From CADEEN01 sp963840805 (GTDB lineage Bacteria; Pseudomonadota; Gammaproteobacteria; Burkholderiales; Burkholderiaceae_C), in contig CAWJAJ010000015.1 of assembly GCA_963840805.1 (NCBI GenBank), forward strand, positions 372,001 to 436,000: DNA of 64,000 nt, in the 5' to 3' direction. The translations under genes and the position numbers were made by a program. The notes beneath the pieces were generated by a model. That model worked only from the letters and a program-made list of their open reading frames with translations, did not search any database and had not been told where the DNA came from. This document shows, one piece after another, positions 19,788 to 28,233 of this stretch. Each line of letters begins with the position of its first letter. Position 1 is the first letter of the stretch.

Positions 19788-20606
19788 ATGTCCATGACTA
19801 TCAACACCAACGTCGTTTCGCTGAATGCGCAGCGCAACCTGTCCATGTCGCAGTCGTCGCTGGCGACGTCGATGCAGCGCCTGTCCTCGGGCCTGCGTGT
19901 CAACAGCGCCAAGGACGACGCCGCCGGCCTGGCGATCGCCGAGCGCATGAGCGCCCAGGTGCGCGGCTCCAACGTCGCGATGCGCAACGCCAACGACGCG
20001 ATCTCGCTGTTCCAGACCGCCGAAGGCGCGATGAGCAAGATCGGCGACAGCCTGCAGCGCATCCGCGAACTCGCGGTGCAATCGGCCAGCGGCTCGATCT
20101 CGGATGCCGACCGCGACAACCTGAACGCCGAAGCGACCCAGCTGGTGGAGGAAATCGCCCGCGTCGCCGACAACGCCAAGTTCAACGGCGTGCAGTTGCT
20201 CGACGGCAGCCTGACGACGGCCGACTTCCAGATCGGCGCCGACGCCACCGACGTGATCACGACCACGATCGCCTTCGACATGACGGCGCTCGACGCCTAT
20301 GCCGCGGCCGACATCAGCACCCAGGCCGGCGCCACCGCGGTGATCACCGCCACCGACACCGACATGGACCTCGTCAACGTCGCCCGCGCCAACGCCGGCG
20401 CACTGCAAGGCCGCTTCGAGGCCGTGGTCGGGCAGTTGCAGGTCTACGCCGAGAACGTCTCGGCGGCCCGCGGCCGCATCATGGACGCCGACTTCGCGAC
20501 TGAAACCGCGAACCTGTCGCGTGCGCAGATCCTGCAACAGGCCGGCGCCGCGATGGTGGCCCAGGCCAACCAGCTGCCGCAGCAAGTGCTGGCCCTGCTG
20601 CGCTAA
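19788..20606 (+). CDS. fliC: Flagellin FliC (short)
   Basis: 272 residues, near the small end for flagellins. The N-terminal D0/D1 part TINTNVVSLNAQRNLSMSQ, LSSGLRVNSAKDDAAGLAIAERM and NDAISLFQTAEGAM, and the C-terminal ANAGALQGRFEAVV, ENVSAARGRIMDADFATETANLSRAQILQQAG and LPQQVLALLR are fully conserved. The surface domain between them is only about 70 residues, so the filament should be thin with little D2/D3. AAGGAG lies 8 bases before the ATG. Transcribed from a FliA-type promoter and followed by two strong hairpins. Confidence 0.95.
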   Translation: MSMTINTNVVSLNAQRNLSMSQSSLATSMQRLSSGLRVNSAKDDAAGLAIAERMSAQVRGSNVAMRNANDAISLFQTAEGAMSKIGDSLQRIRELAVQSASGSISDADRDNLNAEATQLVEEIARVADNAKFNGVQLLDGSLTTADFQIGADATDVITTTIAFDMTALDAYAAADISTQAGATAVITATDTDMDLVNVARANAGALQGRFEAVVGQLQVYAENVSAARGRIMDADFATETANLSRAQILQQAGAAMVAQANQLPQQVLALLR

Positions 20607-20615
20607 GCGGCGACT

Positions 20616-20692
20616 GCCCCGCCCTGCACCGGCGGTGCAGGGCGGGCCAGGCTCGGTGCAAGCGCCCACCCCGTGCGAGCGGGGTGGGCGCT
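20616..20692 (+). terminator. Two tandem hairpins after fliC
   Basis: First stem 20619-20630 with 20634-20645 (12 bp, 3-base loop). Second stem 20661-20673 with 20680-20692 (13 bp perfect, 6-base loop), followed by CTTCGTTTA, a weak T stretch. Together they probably end or stabilise the abundant fliC transcript. Confidence 0.7.
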
Positions 20693-20847
20693 GCTTCGTT
20701 TATGGGCCGCCATGCACCCTCTGTTCGCTCGATCGAGCGCCTCCCGCGCTGCCGACAATGGCAGGAAACGTCCGCCGCCGCCAGGGCTCAGGGCGCGCGG
20801 AACCGGCGCCGTCGCCGGGTGTCATCGATTCTCCCGGAGTGCAGAAG

Positions 20848-20988
20848 ATGCCCCAGACCCTCCCCACCGACCTCGTCTCGCCGACCGTGCCGCGCAGCGT
20901 GAAAAGCTGCACGGCGTCGGCCGCACCGGCGCCGCCCGGGGCGCCTTTCGCAATTCGCCCCTCAAGCGGCGCGCTTCGCTGCCGATAG
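20848..20988 (+). CDS. Possible small ORF between fliC and fliD
   Basis: 46 codons starting MPQTLPTDLVSPTVPRSVKS, with CGGAGTGCAG upstream of the ATG. It resembles no known protein; FlaG often sits here in related gene clusters, but no FlaG sequence is visible. Its end overlaps the fliD promoter. It may be a remnant or chance. Confidence 0.2.
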   Translation: MPQTLPTDLVSPTVPRSVKSCTASAAPAPPGAPFAIRPSSGALRCR

Positions 20989-20998
20989 CACGGGCGAC
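20971..20998 (+). promoter_or_regulatory. Sigma-28 (FliA) type promoter of fliD
   Basis: CTCAAG at 20971-20976, then GCCGATAG at 20991-20998, one mismatch from the FliA -10, with spacing matching the fliS promoter. It ends 17 bases before the fliD ATG, so the leader is only about 10 bases and holds no clear ribosome site. Confidence 0.7.
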
Positions 20999-21015
20999 AC
21001 ACCCCAAACCGCGAT

Positions 21016-22482
21016 ATGGCCACCATCTCCTCCGCCGGCATCGGCAGCGGCCTCGACGTCAACGGCATCATCACGCAGTTGCTGGCCATCGAGCGCCAGC
21101 CGCTGGCCTCGCTCGAACGCGAACAGACCACGCTCAATGCCAAGCTGTCGAACTTCGGCAAGCTGCAGGGCATGGTCGCCACGATGCGCGACAAAGCCGG
21201 CGCGATGAGCTCGCTGGCGATGTGGAACCAGCGTGCCGCCACCAGCGTCGACGCCAGCGCGGTCGCGGTGACTACCGCACCCGGCGCTGCCACCGGCAAC
21301 TACTCCGTCGTCGTGAACCGGCTGGCGAGCGCGCAGACGGTGTCCAGCCGCGTCTTCGCGGCCTCCGACACGCCGGCGGTGTTCGGACCCGGCTCGCTGA
21401 CGATCGAACTCGGCGCATGGACCGGTGATCCGGTCAGCGGCTTCACGCCCAAGGCCGGCGCGAGCGCAGTCACGGTGGCCATCGACGCGGCCGACGACAC
21501 GCTGGCCGAAGTGCGCGACAAGATCAATGCCTCGGGGGCCGGCGTCACCGCCACCATCATCAACGACGCCACCGGCGCGCGCCTGGCGATCCGCTCGCGC
21601 GAGACCGGTGCCGAGAACGGCTTTCGCATCGGCGCCAACGAAACCACGGACGACGGTGTCGCCACCGACGGCCTGTCGGCTTTGACGTTCGATCGCCTCG
21701 GTGGCGCCTCGCAGCTCACACCGAACCAGGATGCGCGCGACGCGCTGGCCGCGATCAACGGCATCGACGTGGTGTCGGCCAGCAACACGCTGGCCAACGT
21801 GTCCGATGGCGTCACGCTCAAGTTGCTCAAGCAAAGCGAAACGCCGGTGGAGATCGACGTGACCACCGACACGGCTGCGGTGAAGACCGCGATCGAGGAT
21901 TTCGTCAAGGCCTTCAACGAGCTGGCCAGCTTCATCCGCGAGCAGACCAAGTACGACGCAGCCACCAAGAAGGGCGGCCCGATGCAGGGCGACAGCCTGG
22001 TGGTGGGCTTGCAGCGCCAGCTGCGCGGGGTGATCAACCAGGCCTCGACGGCCTCGACCGTCTTCGACCGCCTGGCCGACATCGGCATCACGATGCAGAC
22101 CGACGGCACGCTCGAGATCAAGCCCGGCGCGCTCGACAATGGGCTGGCCAACCTCGAGCAGCTGCGCAGCCTGCTCGCCACCGACGGCACCACTGCGGCC
22201 GACAGCGGGTTCATGCGGCGCTTCAAGGAGCTGGGCGACGCGTTGCTCGGCGTGGATGGCAGCTTCGAGACGCGCAACGAAAGTCTGCAGGATCGGCTCG
22301 AACGCAACGGCGACCGGCAGGATCAGATGGAAGCGCGCCTGGCAGCCACGGAGAAGCGCTTGCGTGCGCAGTACGAGGCGCTGGACCGCAACATGGGCCA
22401 GCTCTCGGGCCTGTCGAACTACATGAGCCAGCAGTTGCAGGCGTTGAACAACTTCTACACCGCGCGCAGCAACCAAGGCTAG
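21016..22482 (+). CDS. fliD: Flagellar filament cap protein FliD
   Basis: 488 residues, standard FliD length. N-terminal ISSAGIGSGLDVNGIITQLLAIERQPL and TTLNAKLSNFGKLQGMVATMRDKA, middle IDAADDTLAEVRDKINASGAGVTATIINDATGARLAIRSRETG, and C-terminal coiled coil with MEARLAATEKRLRAQYEALDRNMGQLSGLSNYMSQQLQALNNFY. FliD caps the growing filament and folds flagellin. It has its own FliA-type promoter. Confidence 0.95.
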   Translation: MATISSAGIGSGLDVNGIITQLLAIERQPLASLEREQTTLNAKLSNFGKLQGMVATMRDKAGAMSSLAMWNQRAATSVDASAVAVTTAPGAATGNYSVVVNRLASAQTVSSRVFAASDTPAVFGPGSLTIELGAWTGDPVSGFTPKAGASAVTVAIDAADDTLAEVRDKINASGAGVTATIINDATGARLAIRSRETGAENGFRIGANETTDDGVATDGLSALTFDRLGGASQLTPNQDARDALAAINGIDVVSASNTLANVSDGVTLKLLKQSETPVEIDVTTDTAAVKTAIEDFVKAFNELASFIREQTKYDAATKKGGPMQGDSLVVGLQRQLRGVINQASTASTVFDRLADIGITMQTDGTLEIKPGALDNGLANLEQLRSLLATDGTTAADSGFMRRFKELGDALLGVDGSFETRNESLQDRLERNGDRQDQMEARLAATEKRLRAQYEALDRNMGQLSGLSNYMSQQLQALNNFYTARSNQG

Positions 22483-22617
22483 CGTGCCGCGCCACCCGGC
22501 GCGCAACCGATCCCACGACCGTCCACGCGCAACCGTGCCCGCGCAACCGCGCCGGCGGACATGCCGGCACGCACGTGAACACGCTCACAGCGGTCTGGAA
22601 CGACGGCCAATTTCGGA

Positions 22618-22645
22618 CTCAAGCGGTCGCCACGGCGGACGATAA
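22618..22645 (+). promoter_or_regulatory. Sigma-28 (FliA) type promoter of fliST-ycgR
   Basis: CTCAAG at 22618-22623 and GACGATAA at 22638-22645, one mismatch from GCCGATAA, with the same spacer as at fliD. It lies in the 202-base gap before fliS, which otherwise shows no gene. Confidence 0.65.
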
Positions 22646-22684
22646 CCCTGGCAGGTCCCCAAACTCCTGCAACGCGCCCGCCCC

Positions 22685-23128
22685 ATGTACGCCTCGCCCT
22701 TCGCCCCATCCCGCACCGGCCGCACGACCGATGCGCCCCACGCCCGCCTGTACAGCCGCGTGGCGGTCGAGACCAGCGTGTCCGATGCCTCGCCACACAA
22801 ACTCGTGGCCATGCTGTTCGACGGCTATTTCGAGTCGATTGCACGCGCCAAGGCGGCGCTGGCCGCACGGCAGATCGAGGTCAAGTGCCGCGAGATCAGC
22901 CGCGCTGCGCGCATCGTCGACGAGGGCCTGAAGGCCAGCCTCGACCTGACCGGCGGCGGTGCGCTGGCGGCCGACCTGTCGGATCTCTACAGCTACGTCT
23001 CGCTGCGCCTGACGCAGGCCAACCTGAAGAACGACGCAGCGGCGCTCGATGAATGCACGAGCCTGATGCAACCGCTGCGCGAGGCCTGGGCCTCGATCGC
23101 GCCGCAAGGCGACCACCCCCGCACATGA
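22685..23128 (+). CDS. fliS: Flagellin export chaperone FliS
   Basis: 147 residues. Family motifs: ARLYSRVAVETSVSDASPHKLVAMLFDGYFESIARAKAAL, KCREISRAARIVDEGLKASLDLTGGGALAADLSDLYSYVSLRLTQANLKND. FliS binds the flagellin C terminus in the cytoplasm and prevents early polymerisation. It overlaps fliT by 4 bases. Confidence 0.92.
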   Translation: MYASPFAPSRTGRTTDAPHARLYSRVAVETSVSDASPHKLVAMLFDGYFESIARAKAALAARQIEVKCREISRAARIVDEGLKASLDLTGGGALAADLSDLYSYVSLRLTQANLKNDAAALDECTSLMQPLREAWASIAPQGDHPRT

Positions 23129-23457
23129 CCCCGATTCACCACCGTGAGCCCAATGCGATGAACGCCAACCTCCTCAGCTACTACGAAGCCCTGGAAAAGG
23201 CCAGCACCGACATGCTCAGCGCCGCGCGCACGGCGGACTGGGAACAGGTGGTCAAGCTCGAAGGGGCCTGCGTGCTGCTGATCGCCCAGCTCAAGCACGC
23301 CGCCAACGAAACCAAGCTGGCGGGCGAGGAAGCCAGGCTGAAGACGCGCATCATGCAGCGCATCCTGGTCAACGATGCCGAGATCCGCACGCTGACCGAA
23401 CCGTGGCTGGAAGACCTCGACTGCATGCTGGCGGGCAAGGCGCGCACGCTGCACTGA
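23125..23457 (+). CDS. fliT: Flagellar chaperone FliT
   Basis: 110 residues from the coupled ATG at 23125; an ATG at 23158 (MNANLLSYYEALEKAS) gives the more usual start. Small, helical, with WEQVVKLEGACVLLIAQLK and LTEPWLEDLDCMLAG, as in betaproteobacterial FliT. FliT chaperones FliD, encoded just upstream. Identification rests mainly on position, length and helix pattern. Confidence 0.78.
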   Translation: MTPIHHREPNAMNANLLSYYEALEKASTDMLSAARTADWEQVVKLEGACVLLIAQLKHAANETKLAGEEARLKTRIMQRILVNDAEIRTLTEPWLEDLDCMLAGKARTLH

Positions 23458-23477
23458 TTACCGGATCCTCGCCGACC

Positions 23478-24248
23478 ATGCAACCGACGTTCCAGGACAC
23501 TCAGCCGGCGCCACTGCATACGCTGACCGGCAACGCGCAGGACGAGTTCAGCGTCAGCCACCCGACCGAAGTGCGGGCGCTGCTGCGCCAACTGGTCGAC
23601 GGCAACACCACCGTGCACCTGAGCGCCCCCGACGGCAGCGGCTTCGCCACGACGCTGTGGACGGTCGACGCGCAACAGCGCCGCGTCAGCCTGTCGGCCG
23701 ACGCGGGCAGCCCGCAGTTGCACGCGCTGGTCGACGCGGGAGAGGCCACCGCGGTGGCCTACCTCGACAACATCAAGCTGCAATTCGACCTGCAGCAACT
23801 GTTGCTGGTGCACAGCCACAACGCCAGCGCGTTGCAGGCTGCGCTGCCAGCCGTCCTGTACCGGTTCCAGCGGCGCGGCAGCTTCCGCGTGCGCACGCCG
23901 GCACGGAGTGCCCCGACCGCACACTTGCGCCACCCGTCGGTCCCCGACGTGCGGCTGGCGCTGCGCGTGCTCGACGTCAGCACCGGGGGCTGCGCGCTGG
24001 CGCTACCGGCCGACCTGCCGGCGCTGGCCGCCGGCACGAAGATCGCCGGCGTGCGCATCGAACTCGATGCCGACACCCGCTTCGAGGCCACGCTGACACT
24101 GCAGCACGTGAGCGGCGGCATCAATCCGGCCGCCAGCGCGACGCGCCTGGGCTGCGCATTCACGGCGCTCGACGGCGCGGCGCAGCGCGCGCTGCAGCTC
24201 TACATCGACCAGACGCAAAAGCGTCAGCGCCTGTTCACGCTCGGCTGA
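23478..24248 (+). CDS. ycgR: YcgR-like c-di-GMP receptor (PilZ domain)
   Basis: 256 residues. The N-terminal YcgR domain (EFSVSHPTEVRALLRQLVDGNTTVHL) is followed by a PilZ domain with the c-di-GMP motifs RRGSFRVRTP (RxxxR) and DVSTGGCAL (D/NxSxxG). YcgR proteins slow or bias the flagellar motor when c-di-GMP is high. The position after fliST puts it under late flagellar control. The gene converges on fliE with a 6-base gap. Confidence 0.88.
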   Translation: MQPTFQDTQPAPLHTLTGNAQDEFSVSHPTEVRALLRQLVDGNTTVHLSAPDGSGFATTLWTVDAQQRRVSLSADAGSPQLHALVDAGEATAVAYLDNIKLQFDLQQLLLVHSHNASALQAALPAVLYRFQRRGSFRVRTPARSAPTAHLRHPSVPDVRLALRVLDVSTGGCALALPADLPALAAGTKIAGVRIELDADTRFEATLTLQHVSGGINPAASATRLGCAFTALDGAAQRALQLYIDQTQKRQRLFTLG

Positions 24249-24254
24249 GCCGCG

Positions 24255-24590
24255 TCACACCTGCATGTTCATGATGTCGGTGTAGGCACGCACGAACTGG
24301 TTGCGCACCTGCAGCGCGGCCTGGAAGCCGAGCTGGCCCTTCTGCATCGCGACCATCGTCTGCTCGAGGCTGACGTTGGGGTTGTCGAGCTGCACTTCGC
24401 GCTGCAGGCGCTGGGCGTCCAGCTGCTGTGCACTCACCGCCTTCAGGGCCTGGCTCATCGCCGCCGCGAAGCCGCCCCCTTCGACGGCGCCGCTGCCGCG
24501 GCCGGCGGCCAGCGGTTGGCCATTGGGCTGCAGGCCGGCGCGCGCGACGGCCTGCGCGAAATCGAAGGGCTTCAAGCGAACGCTGTCCAT
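24255..24590 (-). CDS. fliE: Flagellar hook-basal body junction protein FliE
   Basis: 111 residues. Conserved C-terminal half: FAAAMSQALKAVSAQQLDAQRLQREVQLDNPNVSLEQTMVAMQKGQLGFQAALQVRNQFVRAYTDIMNMQV. FliE joins the MS ring to the rod. It is transcribed away from fliF rather than leading the fliF operon as in many species; the 219-base spacer must hold both promoters, but I see no firm sigma-54 or sigma-28 match there. Confidence 0.92.
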   Translation of the reverse strand: MDSVRLKPFDFAQAVARAGLQPNGQPLAAGRGSGAVEGGGFAAAMSQALKAVSAQQLDAQRLQREVQLDNPNVSLEQTMVAMQKGQLGFQAALQVRNQFVRAYTDIMNMQV

Positions 24591-24809
24591 CGGCTGTGAC
24601 TCCTGTCACGCCCGACGCCGTGCGGCACGGCAGCCGCATGGCGGGGCATGGCGGCACTGTAGGGAGGAACGCGCCGCGCTGGCGGGTCGAACTGACGCCG
24701 GTTTCACCGACTGTTCGCGCTATAGGTTGGCGGGGCCGTGCCGAACAATGGCCCCCATCGCGGCAGGGTGCGCCCTGCGGCCCTGCGCTACGAAGAACGC
24801 CTACCGCCC

Positions 24810-26471
24810 ATGGACAACGCCATCGCACACACAGGAACACCGGTCGTCCCGCCGGCACCGAACGGCGGCCTCGCGGCCCTCGCGGCGATGCCGGCCAAGG
24901 CAAAGCTGATGCTCGGCGCCGGCCTTGCCGGCCTCGCCGCCGTGGTCGTCGCACTGGCGCTGTGGGGCCAGAAGGGCGACTACAAGGTGCTGTACGCCAA
25001 CCTGAGCGAAAAGGACGGCGGCGCGATCATTGCCCAGCTGTCGCAGATGAACATCCCGTACCGCCACGCCGATGGCGGCAACGCGATCCTGGTGCCGGCC
25101 GCGCAGGTGCACGACGCGCGCCTGAAGCTGGCCTCGGCCGGCCTGCCCAAGGGCAGCGTGGTCGGCTTCGAGCTGATGGACAGCGCGCGCTTCGGCCAGA
25201 CCCAGTTCCAGGAACGGCTGACCTTCCAGCGCGGCCTCGAAGGCGAACTCACGCGCTCGATCGGCGCGCTCGGCTCGGTGCAGGCCGCGCGCGTGCACCT
25301 GGCGCTGCCGAACCAGAACGGCTTCTTCCGCGAGCAGCAGAAGCCCTCGGCCTCGGTGCTGCTGACCCTGCACCCGGGGCGCACGCTCGACCGCGCGCAG
25401 ATCGCCGGCATCGTGCACCTGGTGTCGGCCTCGGTGCCCGAGCTGAGCCCGAAGGCGGTCAGCGTGCTCGACCAGACCGGCGCACTGCTGTCCGGCCCGG
25501 CCGAGGCGGCGACCGGCCAGGGCCTCGACGCGCAGCAGCTGCAGTACGTGGCGCAGGTCGAGGCCAGCTACGTCAAGCGCGTGATCGAGATCCTCGAGCC
25601 GGTGGTCGGCCGCGACAACCTGCGCGCCACGGTCGCCGCCGACATCGACTTCTCGCAGACCGAGGCCACCTCCGAATCGTTCAAGCCCAACCAGGGCAGC
25701 GAACCGGCCGCCGTGCGCAGCCAGCAGACGTCGGAAGCCGGCAGGCACGAGCCCGGCGATGCCGAGCGGCGTGCCCGGTGCGGCATCCAACCAGCCGCCG
25801 CTGGCGGCCACCGCGCCGCTCACCGGCGCCTCGGCACCGCTGCACAGCGCCACCGCGGGCACCGGCAGCGCCAACCAGCGCCGCGACAGCGTCACCAACT
25901 ACGAGGTCGACAAGACCGTGCGCGTGACGCGCAACGCCACCGGCAGCGTCAAGCGCCTGGCCGCCGCGGTGGTGGTCAACCACCGCGTCACCACCGCGGC
26001 CAACGGCAAGACCACCAGCACGCCGCTGTCCAGCGACGAGATCGAGAAGCTGACCGCGCTGGTGCAGGAGAGCATCGGCTTCTCGAAGGAGCGCGGCGAT
26101 TCGGTCAAGCTGATCAATGCGCCGTTCAAGGTCGAAGCACTGCCCAAGGCCGGCGAAGTGCCGGTGTGGCAGCAGGACTGGTTCGCCGACCTGCTGCGCA
26201 CCGGCGCCACGCCCGCGGCGTTGGCCCTGGTGGCGTTGCTGATCGTGTTCGGCCTGGTGCGCCCGGCGCTGAAATCCGCCGCGCCGAACGCGCCGGCGCC
26301 CGGCACCCGCGTGCACATGGTCGCCGACGAGACCCTGCCCAGCGCCAACCGCGGCCCGGCGCTGGAAGCGCCCAACACCAGCGTGCGCCTGGACGGCGCC
26401 CGCGCGCTGGCCAAGCAGAACCCGGCCGCGGTGGCCAGCATCGTGCGCGACTGGGTCAAGGGAGAAGGGCA
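24810..26471 (+). CDS. fliF: Flagellar MS-ring protein FliF (frameshift; no own stop codon)
   Basis: About 555 residues. TM1 (MLGAGLAGLAAVVVALALWG), then the ring-building motifs YKVLYANLSEKDGGAIIAQLSQMNIPY, QFQERLTFQRGLEGELTRSIGALGSVQAARVHLALPNQNGFFREQQKPSASVLL and VVGRDNLRATVAADIDFSQTEATSESFKPN. Near 25755 the frame breaks; it resumes as PSGVPGAASNQPPLA, one extra base. TM2 (ALALVALLIVFGLVRPAL) and the FliG-binding tail (AVASIVRDWVKGE) follow. The frame then runs without a stop into fliG. A TGA one base out of frame (in GGCATGAGC at 26473) suggests a second indel. Confidence 0.88.
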
Positions 26472-26472
26472 T

Positions 26473-26545
26473 GAGCGCCGCCGGGCCGTTCCGAAGGCGC
26501 TCGATCCCGGGGCGCGAAGCGCCATCGGAGCCGCGAGGCCGTGGG
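26473..26545 (+). repeat. ATGAGCGC...CCGGGCCG repeat, copy 1 (fliF/fliG junction)
   Basis: ATGAGCGCCGCCGGGCCG, then a GGCGC/GCGCC-rich tail. It resembles 30132-30178 between fliJ and fliK, where it likewise begins on the stop codon of the upstream gene. Confidence 0.4.
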
Positions 26546-26550
26546 GCAAG

Positions 26551-27558
26551 CTGAGCACCGCACTCGACGAACAAGGCCTCGAAGACGCGGCGATCCTGCT
26601 GATGTCGCTCGGCGAGGAGGAGGCCGCCGAGGTCTTTCGCCACCTCGAGCCCAAGGAAGTGCAGCGCCTGGGCGAGACCATCGCCAGGATGAAGGCGGTG
26701 CCGCGCGAGAAGGTCGAGGGCGTGCTCGATCGCTTCACCGCCGTGGCCGTCGAGCAGAGCATGCTGGTGGCCGACACCGACGAGTACGTCAAGGACGTGC
26801 TGCGCAAGGCGCTCGGCGACGACAAGGCCAACCTGCTGATCGACCGCATCCTGCAGGGCAGCGACGTCGCGGGCATCGAGAGCCTGAAGTGGATGGACGC
26901 CAGCGCGGTGGCCGAGCTGCTGCGCAACGAACACCCGCAGATCGTCGCCGCGATCCTGGTGCACCTCGATCACGACCAGGCCAGCGCGGTGCTCAAGCGC
27001 TTCGCCGAACGCCAGCGCAACGAGGTGCTGGTGCGCATCGCCACGCTCGACGGCATCCAGCCCTGCGCGCTGAAGGACCTGAACGAGGTGATGAGCAAGG
27101 TGCTGGCCGGCGGCGACAAGCTGCGCAAGGCCTCGCTGGGCGGCGTCAAGACGGCGGCCGAGATCATCAACCTGCTCGGCGGCTCGGTCGAGACCGCGGT
27201 GCTCGACTACATCCGCGAGGCCGACAACGACCTGGCGCAGAAGATCATGGACAACATGTTCACCTTCGACGACCTGGACAAGCTCGACGACAAGGGCATC
27301 CAGGCGCTGCTGAAGGAAGTGCAGAGCGAATCGCTGGTCGTCGCGCTGAAGGGCGCGACGCCGGAGCTGCGCGAGAAGATCTTCAAGAACATGACCACGC
27401 GCGCCGCCGAGACGCTGCGCGAAGACCTCGAATCGCGCGGCCCGGTGCGGCTGTCGGAGGTCGAGGCCGAGCAGAAGGAAATGCTGAAGATCGTCCGCCG
27501 CCTGGCCGACGAAGGCCAGATCGTGCTCGGCGGCGGCGGCGATGACGAATTCGTCTAA
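26551..27558 (+). CDS. fliG: Flagellar motor switch protein FliG (start unclear, in frame with fliF)
   Basis: About 335 residues, standard for FliG. GLEDAAILLMSLGEEEAAEVFRHLEPKEVQRLGETIARM opens the N domain. The middle EHPQ motif is in NEHPQIVAAILVHLDHDQASAVL. The C domain with motor charges is MFTFDDLDKLDDKGIQALLKEV and TTRAAETLREDLESRGPVRLSEVE. FliG transmits stator torque and binds FliF and FliM. No ATG, GTG or TTG exists in frame between the end of FliF and this domain; a CTG at 26551 reads STALDEQGLEDAA after it. The choices are a non-standard start, a FliF-FliG fusion, or a sequence error. Confidence 0.9.
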   Translation: MSTALDEQGLEDAAILLMSLGEEEAAEVFRHLEPKEVQRLGETIARMKAVPREKVEGVLDRFTAVAVEQSMLVADTDEYVKDVLRKALGDDKANLLIDRILQGSDVAGIESLKWMDASAVAELLRNEHPQIVAAILVHLDHDQASAVLKRFAERQRNEVLVRIATLDGIQPCALKDLNEVMSKVLAGGDKLRKASLGGVKTAAEIINLLGGSVETAVLDYIREADNDLAQKIMDNMFTFDDLDKLDDKGIQALLKEVQSESLVVALKGATPELREKIFKNMTTRAAETLREDLESRGPVRLSEVEAEQKEMLKIVRRLADEGQIVLGGGGDDEFV

Positions 27559-28233
27559 CCGCGGCACTGCCGAGCCTTACGCGCGCTTCATTCCGCGCGA
27601 GGAGCTCGACGGTTTCGCCGCCTGGCGCCCGGATGCCTTCGGCGACGAGCGCCGCGACGCGCTCGGCCGGCAGCGAGGCCCAGCGCAGCGCCGAGCAACA
27701 TGCCGCCCTGCTGGCGGCGCGCCAGGCGGGCTACCAGGACGGCTACCGCGACGGCCTGGTCGCGCTCGAAGGCTTCAAGCAGACCTTCGCGCACGCAGAT
27801 CACGGCGCAGCTGGCGCCGCTGGTGGCGGCCTTCGACGCCGGCCTTCGCCGAGCCTCGAAACGCAGATCGCCGACAGCGTGGCGCGCACCGCCACGGCGC
27901 TGGCGCGCCAGGTCGTGCGCAGCGAACTGGCGACGCACCCCGAGCTGGTGGCGCAGGTGGCCACGAAGCGGTCAATGCCGTGCTGCTGTCGGCGCGCCAC
28001 ATCCGCGTCTTCGTGCACCCCGACGACCATGGCGCTGGTGCAGGCCGGTGCCGGCGAGGCGCTGGCCGCGCGCGGTGCGCGGCTGCTGGCCGACGCCACG
28101 CTCGCGCGCGGCGGCTGCCGCGTCGAATCCGACCTCGGCAGCCATCGACGCGCGCATCGAGGCGCGCTGGGCGCAGGCCGCCGGCATTCTGGGCCAGCCG
28201 CTGCCGCTGAACGACCAGGGCGGCGACGCATGA
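27542..28233 (+). CDS. fliH: Flagellar export ATPase regulator FliH (multiple frameshifts)
   Basis: About 230 residues when the frames are joined. Pieces in order: YARFIPREELDGFAAWRPDAF; GSEAQRSAEQHAALLAARQAGYQDGYRDGLVALEGFKQTFA; TQITAQLAPLVAAFDAGL; SLETQIADSVARTATALARQVVRSELATHPELVAQVA; EAVNAVLLSARHIRVFVHPDD; ALVQAGAGEALAARGARLLADATLARGGCRVESDL; AIDARIEARWAQAAGILGQPL. Breaks are near 27665, 27792, 27850, 27964, 28028 and 28138. FliH binds FliI and links it to FliN and the export gate. The start overlaps fliG by 17 bases; the stop overlaps the fliI ATG. Confidence 0.85.

Noticed and set aside
24591..24809. Possible sigma-54 promoter (TTGGCGGGGCCGTGC) upstream of fliF
   Set aside because: GG and GC doublets are one base too close and the -12 box is poor.
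27542..28233. Programmed ribosomal frameshifting in fliH
   Set aside because: No common slippery motif; shifts occur at least six times at unrelated sequences.
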